From Rhodobacterales bacterium (lineage in GTDB: Bacteria; Pseudomonadota; Alphaproteobacteria; Rhodobacterales; Rhodobacteraceae), in assembly GCA_013298675.1 (NCBI GenBank), contig JAAFIJ010000073.1, forward strand, positions 1 to 10,104: a DNA stretch of 10,104 nt, written 5' to 3'. Under the pieces are notes generated by a model. That model was not told the DNA's origin, ran no database searches, and saw nothing but the letters and a program-made list of their open reading frames with translations. Position 1 is the stretch's first letter. Every line of letters begins with the position of its first letter. Positions 5,730-10,104 of this stretch are shown here, piece by piece. The position numbers and the translations under genes are program-made.

Positions 5730-6672
5730 TCTGCTGACAACTGGGCGGCGGGTGATCGCCCGTGAAGCCGAGGCATTAAACTTGCTGGGCGAAAGCCTTG
5801 GCGACAGTTTTACCCGCGCCGTAGACATGATCATGGCCACCAAAGGGCGCGTGATCGTGTCTGGCATGGGGAAATCTGGTCATATCGCGCGCAAAATCGC
5901 CTCAACCTTTGCCAGCACCGGCACACCTGCGCAGTTTGTGCACCCCGCAGAGGCCAGCCACGGTGATCTGGGGATGGTCACCGAAAACGACGTGGCGCTG
6001 ATCTTGTCTAACTCTGGCGAGACGTCAGAACTGTCGGATATTCTGGCCCATACCCGCCGCTTTGGTATTCCGCTGATCGGGGTTGCATCCCGTGACGGCT
6101 CCACCCTGCTGCGCCAAGCCGATGTCGCCATTTTGCTGCCCGAAGCCCCTGAAGCGTGTGAGACTGGCATCGTGCCCACGACGTCTACAACCATGACGCT
6201 GGCCCTTGGGGACGCAATGGCTGTTGCCCTGATGGAGCATCGCCGCTTTACGCCTGAACATTTCCGCATGTTCCATCCCGGAGGAAAGCTGGGGGCAAAA
6301 CTGCTAAAGGTGCGCGATCTTATGAACGCTGACGTCCCCTTTGTGCACATCGATACGCCGATGACCGAAACCCTGCTGACGATGAGCCAGCGCGGCTTTG
6401 GCGTCGTGGTCGTTGTCGATGCGGCGGGCGATTTGTGCGGCATCATCACCGACGGCGATTTGCGCCGCCACATGGCAGGATTGATGCAACTGTCCGCGGG
6501 GCAGGTGATGACCCGCAATCCACGCAGCGTGGCCCCTGATGCGTTGGCCGAACGCGCCGTCGCGATCATGAACGACTGCAAAATCACCAGCTTGATTGTC
6601 ATGGCACCGGGTGATGCGCGCGCGCTGGGGATTGTGCATATCCATGACTGCCTTAAGGCGGGCGTCCTGTAA
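5701..6672 (+). CDS. kdsD: Arabinose-5-phosphate isomerase (KdsD/KpsF/GutQ family)
   Basis: The 323-residue protein interconverts ribulose-5-phosphate and arabinose-5-phosphate, the first committed step toward Kdo of the LPS inner core. The N-terminal SIS domain (about 35-175) has GMGKSGH at 55-61 and HPAEASHGD at 81-89. K58, E110, E151 and H192 each sit one position before the E. coli KdsD residues K59, E111, E152 and H193 as I recall them, so the active site looks complete. Two CBS domains follow (about 205-265 and 268-323; DLMNADVPF and VMTRNPRSV). The start used is ATG 5701. ATG 5710 (MTSSTT) is an alternative, and neither has a strong ribosome binding site. The gene overlaps rnd by 29 bases and lptC by one base (TAATG), fitting an LPS operon. 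Confidence 0.93.
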   Translation: MSRMTSSTTDLLTTGRRVIAREAEALNLLGESLGDSFTRAVDMIMATKGRVIVSGMGKSGHIARKIASTFASTGTPAQFVHPAEASHGDLGMVTENDVALILSNSGETSELSDILAHTRRFGIPLIGVASRDGSTLLRQADVAILLPEAPEACETGIVPTTSTTMTLALGDAMAVALMEHRRFTPEHFRMFHPGGKLGAKLLKVRDLMNADVPFVHIDTPMTETLLTMSQRGFGVVVVVDAAGDLCGIITDGDLRRHMAGLMQLSAGQVMTRNPRSVAPDALAERAVAIMNDCKITSLIVMAPGDARALGIVHIHDCLKAGVL

Positions 6673-7283
6673 TGGTGCAATACCGCAAGCGAGATAACCT
6701 GCATTCCAAGGTGGTTGTCTTTTTAAAGGTTCTGTTGCCCTTGGCCGCGCTTGCCCTGCTGTCCACCTTGTTCTTGTTTTCTCCGCGACTAAGCCCGGAA
6801 GACGCGCTTCCCTACGCCGAGGTGGACGTCGAAGACCGCTTGAGCGAGCCCAGAATGACCGGGGCCGGGTTTTCAGGAATGACCGCCGATGGTGCCGCCC
6901 TTACGTTTTCGGCGAGTGAGGCGAAACCCGGCGTTGATGGGGCCGCCAGCGCGCGTGGCATTCTTGGGGCGATCGAAACCTCTGACGGTGTGAAAAATGA
7001 AATTGCCGCTGTTTCGGTGGTTCTGGACCCCAAATTGCGCCAAATTCGGCTGTCCGAGGGTGTAGAGTTGAAATCTTCTACGGGTCTATTGCTGCAAATG
7101 CAGGGATTGGACATTGCGATGGACCAAACTCTTGTTCAAAGTCACGGCGCGGTCAGTGTGGCCGGACCTTTCGGCCAACTGACGGCCCAAGACTTTCGTC
7201 TGAGTGCGGCCGAGGGGCAACCGAATGTTTATGTGATGGTTTTCAAAGGCAGAGTGCGTTTGCTCTATCAGCCAGAAAAGTAA
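6672..7283 (+). CDS. lptC: LPS export system protein LptC
   Basis: The 203-residue protein has a short basic N-terminus, one transmembrane helix (about 13-36, VVVFLKVLLPLAALALL) and a periplasmic beta-jellyroll of roughly 150 residues. In the known system LptC sits at the LptB2FG inner-membrane complex and hands LPS to the LptA bridge. The sequence family is variable, so the call rests on architecture, length and the place between kdsD and lptA. The ATG overlaps the kdsD stop by one base, and lptA starts three bases after the stop. lptF and lptG are not in the window, as is usual. Confidence 0.87.
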   Translation: MVQYRKRDNLHSKVVVFLKVLLPLAALALLSTLFLFSPRLSPEDALPYAEVDVEDRLSEPRMTGAGFSGMTADGAALTFSASEAKPGVDGAASARGILGAIETSDGVKNEIAAVSVVLDPKLRQIRLSEGVELKSSTGLLLQMQGLDIAMDQTLVQSHGAVSVAGPFGQLTAQDFRLSAAEGQPNVYVMVFKGRVRLLYQPEK

Positions 7284-7286
7284 CGG

Positions 7287-7793
7287 ATGACCGATATGTC
7301 CCTTTCCCGCGTTTCGCAGATTATTTGCCTCTCTCTCGCCTTGGCGCTGCCCTTGGCGGCCCATGCCGAGGGAACGAACGTCGCGTTTGGCGGGCTAAAG
7401 GCCGACATCTCCCTGCCGGTAGAGGTACAAGCAGACAGCTTTAGCGTAAATCAATCCGATGGCACGGCGATTTTTTCCGGCAATGTCGTGGTCAGTCAAG
7501 GCGAGATGCGGATGACGGCTGCCGAGATCACCGTTGAATATTCCACCGATGGTAAGGCCATCTCGCGGCTGATCGCCTCTGGTGGGGTGTTGCTTGTCAA
7601 CGCGCTGGATGCCGCAGAGGCGCAGAATGCCGTTTATACCATAGCAACGGGTGAAGTGATCCTGACTGGGTCGGTGGTGCTGACCCAAGGCAAGGCCGCG
7701 ATGTCGGGTGAAAAGCTGATCATTGACCTCACCTCTGGCAATGGCCGGATGGAGGGTCGCGTGACCACCACTTTCACCCCGAGCGGCAACTGA
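7287..7793 (+). CDS. lptA: LPS transport periplasmic protein LptA (OstA-like)
   Basis: The 168-residue precursor has a signal peptide (basic R8, hydrophobic 11-25, probable cleavage after A27 in AAHA-EG). The mature part shows the OstA/LptA repeat pattern: VEVQADSFSVNQSDGTAIFSGNV, then MRMTAAEITVEY, and a second copy ATGEVILTGSVVLTQGKAAMSGEKLIIDL. LptA strands stack into the periplasmic bridge that carries LPS from LptC to LptD. Its ATG lies three bases after lptC; another ATG at 7296 would shorten the signal peptide by three residues. Its TGA overlaps the lptB ATG as ATGA, so the two are probably co-translated. Confidence 0.92.
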   Translation: MTDMSLSRVSQIICLSLALALPLAAHAEGTNVAFGGLKADISLPVEVQADSFSVNQSDGTAIFSGNVVVSQGEMRMTAAEITVEYSTDGKAISRLIASGGVLLVNALDAAEAQNAVYTIATGEVILTGSVVLTQGKAAMSGEKLIIDLTSGNGRMEGRVTTTFTPSGN

Positions 7794-8551
7794 TGAACGC
7801 CCCCGTCCTGAGCGTCACCGAAGGCCAGCAAGGCCTGTCGATCCGCCACTTGCGCAAAAGTTACAAACGGCGCGTGGTCATCCGCGATGTCAGCATCGAA
7901 TTGCGCCGCGGCGAAGTGGTGGCGCTGCTTGGCCCGAACGGCTGCGGCAAGAGCACAACTTTTTACGCAATCGCAGGCCTCGTGACACCCGAGGGCGGTG
8001 AGGTGCTGATTGACGGGCGCGATGTAACTGCGATGCCAATGTACCGGCGCGCGCAGTTGGGAATAGGCTATTTGCCGCAAGAGGTATCGATCTTTCGCGG
8101 CTTGTCGGTCGAAGACAACATTCTGGCCGTGCTGGAACTGCGGATCAAAGACCGGCACAAGCGGCGTGAACGGTTGGAAGAATTGCTGGCAGAATTTTCA
8201 ATCACCCATATCCGGCGGGCAGCTGCCCTTGCGCTGTCAGGCGGGGAACGCCGCCGCGTCGAAATCGCCCGCTGTTTGGCGGCCGACCCCAAGTACCTGC
8301 TGCTTGATGAACCCTTTGCCGGGGTTGACCCGATTGCCGTCGGCGAAATCCGCCACCTCGTGCATGATCTGAAGTCGCGCGGAATCGGGGTGCTGATCAC
8401 CGATCACAACGTGCGCGAAACCCTAGAGATCGTCGACCGCGCCTATATCCTGCACGACGGTGTGGTCCTGAAATCGGGCACCACAGATGAGGTGGTGCGC
8501 GACGAAATGGTGCGCCGCGTCTATCTGGGCGAGAATTTCCGGATTATTTGA
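7793..8551 (+). CDS. lptB: LPS export ABC transporter ATP-binding protein LptB
   Basis: The 252-residue cytoplasmic ATPase powers LPS extraction by the LptB2FG complex. Seen in order are Walker A GPNGCGKST (47-55), Q-loop Q96 in YLPQEVSIFRGLSVEDN, signature LSGGERRR (148-155), Walker B YLLLDEPFAGVDP (168-180) with E173, and the switch histidine H205 in ITDHNVRE. Walker A has C51 where most LptB proteins have alanine, a substitution that should be tolerated. Length is slightly above the usual 240 because of about ten extra N-terminal residues. It is the last gene of the tightly packed run; a 224-base gap follows. Confidence 0.95.
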   Translation: MNAPVLSVTEGQQGLSIRHLRKSYKRRVVIRDVSIELRRGEVVALLGPNGCGKSTTFYAIAGLVTPEGGEVLIDGRDVTAMPMYRRAQLGIGYLPQEVSIFRGLSVEDNILAVLELRIKDRHKRRERLEELLAEFSITHIRRAAALALSGGERRRVEIARCLAADPKYLLLDEPFAGVDPIAVGEIRHLVHDLKSRGIGVLITDHNVRETLEIVDRAYILHDGVVLKSGTTDEVVRDEMVRRVYLGENFRII

Positions 8552-8581
8552 TCCTTCTTTGGGTGCCGCTTCACAGCGCTG

Positions 8582-8610
8582 TTGACAACTGGCCTAAGGC
8601 ATCCCCAGAT
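8582..8610 (+). promoter_or_regulatory. Possible heat-shock-sigma (RpoH-like) promoter of hpf
   Basis: GTTGACA (8581-8587) and CCCCAGAT (8603-8610) separated by 15 bases resemble the sigma-32 pattern (CTTGAA and CCCCATNT). As a sigma-70 promoter the spacing to TATAAG (8610-8615) would be too long at 22 bases. Stress-induced hpf expression would be sensible, but this is a visual match only. Confidence 0.3.
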
Positions 8611-8626
8611 ATAAGGGATGCGATCG

Positions 8627-8764
8627 ATGACAGCCTTGCCAGTTTTCGAAGAAGCGGCCGAGTATCGGCCCCGCGCAAGTGCAAAATTGACCGCATTAAC
8701 CCCTTGTAAACGAAAACAACTCAACCTCATCGTGCAGGCGATTGGATTTGGGGATTTTTTCTAG
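8627..8764 (+). CDS. Possible 45-residue small ORF upstream of hpf
   Basis: ATG 8627 opens a frame of 45 codons ending in TAG at 8762-8764, directly before the hpf ribosome binding site. AAGGGA (8613-8618) lies eight bases upstream, a good site. Most of it forms the right arm of the hairpin 8599-8621, so it could be masked. The peptide (starting MTALPVFEEAAEYRPR) is not recognised and has no membrane segment. It could be a leader peptide, a small protein, or chance. Confidence 0.25.
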   Translation: MTALPVFEEAAEYRPRASAKLTALTPCKRKQLNLIVQAIGFGDFF

Positions 8765-8775
8765 ATGGAGGCAAC

Positions 8776-9351
8776 ATGCGTTACCAGATCAGCGGCAAAC
8801 ACATTGATATCGGCGAGGCGCTTCAGACCCATGTAAGGTCTGAGTTTAGCGAAGTCGTCGAAAAATACGCCCAGCGCCCGACCGAATGCGTCGTGGTCTT
8901 TTCCAAAGTGGCGCATGAACATGTTTGTGAAGCTGACATCCATCTTTCTACCGGGCTGAATGCCCATGCCAAGGGCCACGCCACCGAAATTTACGCAGCA
9001 TTTGAGTCGTGCCGCGAGAAAATGGACAAGCAGTTGCGCCGGTATAAGCGGCGTATCCGCAGCCATCACCGCGACCGCACAGCACCAGTTGAATTCGGTG
9101 CGGGGTCAGCATATATCCTCGCGCCAACAGAAGAGCCAGAGGATGACGAGTCCGCCACACTTCAGCCGATCATCATTGCCGAGATGGAAACCAAAATACC
9201 ATCAATCACCGTGGGTGAGGCCGTGATGCAGCTGGAATTGGGTGGGCAACATTTCTTGGTTTTCAGGAATGAAGGACATAGCGGCGTCAATGTTGTTTTC
9301 CGCCGCGAAGATGGAAATATCGGATGGATTGATCCGCGCCATAGCAAGTGA
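8776..9351 (+). CDS. hpf: Ribosome hibernation promoting factor, long form
   Basis: The 191-residue protein has an N-terminal S30AE domain (about 1-100: MRYQISGKHIDIGEALQ, then a basic helix KMDKQLRRYKRRIRSHHRDR) and, after an acidic linker (about 115-130), the C-terminal dimerisation domain (ITVGEAVMQLELGGQHFLVFRN to GNIGWIDP). Long HPF binds the 30S decoding region and joins two 70S ribosomes into an inactive 100S dimer by pairing of C-terminal domains, so no separate RMF is needed. ATGGAGG ends four bases before the ATG. ptsN follows after 54 bases, the common proteobacterial pair. Upstream hairpins and a possible RpoH-like promoter suggest stress control. Confidence 0.95.
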   Translation: MRYQISGKHIDIGEALQTHVRSEFSEVVEKYAQRPTECVVVFSKVAHEHVCEADIHLSTGLNAHAKGHATEIYAAFESCREKMDKQLRRYKRRIRSHHRDRTAPVEFGAGSAYILAPTEEPEDDESATLQPIIIAEMETKIPSITVGEAVMQLELGGQHFLVFRNEGHSGVNVVFRREDGNIGWIDPRHSK

Positions 9352-9405
9352 CTTGATTGCACCTGACTTGGCCGAATTGGGCAACCGCAAAAGTGAGATT
9401 GCTTA

Positions 9406-9873
9406 ATGGACCTATCCAAACTGCTTGTTCCCGCATCCGTGCGCGTTATGAGCCAACTTACCAGCAAAAAGCGCCTCTTCCAGGAATTGGGAGAGGTGGC
9501 TGCGCAAGCCTATGGCCTAACCGCTGCAATCGCCATTGATGGTCTGCAAGAACGAGAAAGCCTGGGGCCAACCGGCGTAGGCAATGGAATCGCCTTGCCA
9601 CATGCCCGTCTGGAAAACCTGGACAAGATCACCGGTCTGTTCATCCGGCTGGAAAAGCCATTGGATTACGAAAGCGTCGATCGCCAACCCGTTGATCTGA
9701 TTTTTGCATTGTTCGCGCCCAAGGATTCGGGCGTTGATCATCTTAAGGCTTTGGCGTTGGTTTCGAGGACGATGCGCGACCCTAGCGTCTGCGCCAAGCT
9801 GCGCGCGAACAATGATCCTGCCAAGATTTACGCGATCCTGACCGAAAGCCGAGCGCCGCAAGCGGCGGCCTGA
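9406..9873 (+). CDS. ptsN: PTS IIA-like nitrogen-regulatory protein PtsN (EIIA-Ntr)
   Basis: The 155-residue protein is a cytoplasmic PTS EIIA domain of the fructose/mannitol family. The phosphorylated histidine is H66 in GNGIALPHARL, preceded by the expected LQERESLGPTGVGNG. The C-terminal part has PVDLIFALFAPKDSGVDHLKALALVSR. EIIA-Ntr receives phosphate from EI-Ntr and NPr, carries no sugar, and in known bacteria tunes potassium uptake, nitrogen and stress signalling by protein contacts. It sits 54 bases behind hpf and probably shares its transcript. The ribosome binding site before ATG 9406 is weak. The stop lies two bases from the end of the convergent gene. Confidence 0.94.
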   Translation: MDLSKLLVPASVRVMSQLTSKKRLFQELGEVAAQAYGLTAAIAIDGLQERESLGPTGVGNGIALPHARLENLDKITGLFIRLEKPLDYESVDRQPVDLIFALFAPKDSGVDHLKALALVSRTMRDPSVCAKLRANNDPAKIYAILTESRAPQAAA

Positions 9874-9875
9874 TG

Positions 9876-10104
9876 CTATTTCGCCGGGGTAAGTGACCAA
9901 TCGGCAAAGCCAAACCCGTTGAAATCGCGCCAATATGTATCACGCGCTGCGGCCTCAAGATCCGGGGCATAAAGATCGGCAAGCGGAAAGAGCGCGGCGT
10001 CCGGGTCATCTGGCAGATCAGGGCAGGCGATGCCCAATTCGGAAGTCAAATGCTGTAGCCCAGCGGTCAAACGCGTCTCACGGATCACCATGTCAGGGGC
10101 CTGA
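9876..10104 (-). CDS. C-terminus of a probable sulfotransferase/NodH-like protein, 5' part outside the window
   Basis: On the minus strand the frame is open to the window edge, so the ATG at 10091 is probably internal. About 75 residues are visible, ending at TAG (9878-9876). The tail DLYAPDLEAAARDTYWRDFNGFGFADW resembles the C-terminus of roseobacter proteins annotated as sulfotransferase or 'nodulation protein NodH', which often end in a Y..D...FGF..W pattern. The PAPS-binding loop would lie upstream and cannot be seen, so the function is tentative. It converges with ptsN with a two-base gap and no visible terminator. Confidence 0.45.
   Translation of the reverse strand, partial: QAPDMVIRETRLTAGLQHLTSELGIACPDLPDDPDAALFPLADLYAPDLEAAARDTYWRDFNGFGFADWSLTPAK

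Larger units (their letters stand above)
8552..8775 (+). other. Structured leader region between lptB and hpf
   Basis: This is where many proteobacteria carry rpoN; no rpoN is present. The stretch holds the palindrome ACAGCGCTGT, a 7-bp hairpin GCATCCC (8599-8605) with GGGATGC (8615-8621), and a 6-bp hairpin GGCCGA (8656-8661) with TCGGCC (8665-8670) and a three-base loop. None is followed by a T-run close enough for a terminator. The hpf ribosome binding site ATGGAGG lies at 8765-8771. Confidence 0.6.

Noticed and set aside
5880..6704. Long minus-strand open frame opposite kdsD
   Set aside because: It is a shadow of the plus-strand gene; its translation is rich in Arg, Ser and Pro as expected of antisense G+C-rich DNA.

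Overview
The window looks like chromosomal DNA from an alphaproteobacterium, most likely the Roseobacter/Rhodobacter group (Rhodobacterales). The evidence is the G+C-rich codon use, the use of TTG starts, the gene order rnd-kdsD-lptC-lptA-lptB-hpf-ptsN, and the character of each protein. No database search was possible. Family names rest on motifs and remembered family sequences.

Layout. (1) 1-531 is the 3' end of a type I restriction endonuclease subunit gene (hsdR, EcoEI type). It is followed by a short AT-rich stretch with an imperfect tandem 12-mer and a tRNA-3'-end-like sequence (619-638). Together these look like the end of a genomic island. (2) 868-2538 is a lone cytoplasmic glycoside hydrolase family 3 enzyme of the NagZ-like type with an extra C-terminal domain. 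(3) 2722-4881 is a sulfide/persulfide module. It has a two-cysteine ArsR-family repressor of the SqrR/BigR kind on the minus strand, a divergent DUF2892 membrane protein, an ETHE1-type persulfide dioxygenase and a TIGR01244/DUF442 rhodanese-like protein. A perfect 16-bp palindrome lies in the spacer of two back-to-back promoters between the repressor and the DUF2892 gene. (4) 5115-8551 is a tightly packed housekeeping run: an RNase D-like exonuclease, arabinose-5-phosphate isomerase (first step of Kdo synthesis), and LptC, LptA and LptB of the lipopolysaccharide export bridge. Several stop and start codons overlap. (5) 8552-8775 is a structured leader with hairpins and a possible small ORF, at the place where many proteobacteria carry rpoN. 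(6) 8776-9873 holds long-form hibernation promoting factor and the PTS-Ntr IIA protein PtsN. (7) A minus-strand gene enters from the right edge. Its visible C-terminus resembles roseobacter sulfotransferase/NodH-like proteins.

How the parts work together. Region 4 joins making of a core LPS sugar precursor to LPS transport. Region 6 links ribosome hibernation to nitrogen-PTS signalling, an arrangement shared with E. coli except for the missing rpoN. Region 3 should form a self-contained switch: reactive sulfur oxidises the repressor cysteines, the shared operator is released, and persulfide oxidation is switched on. No sulfide:quinone reductase gene is visible in the window. I see no CRISPR array, complete insertion sequence, rRNA or complete tRNA. 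The most unusual points are the exact operator/promoter geometry of the sulfur switch, the putative island end, and the structured leader before hpf. None of them amounts to a wholly unknown system.
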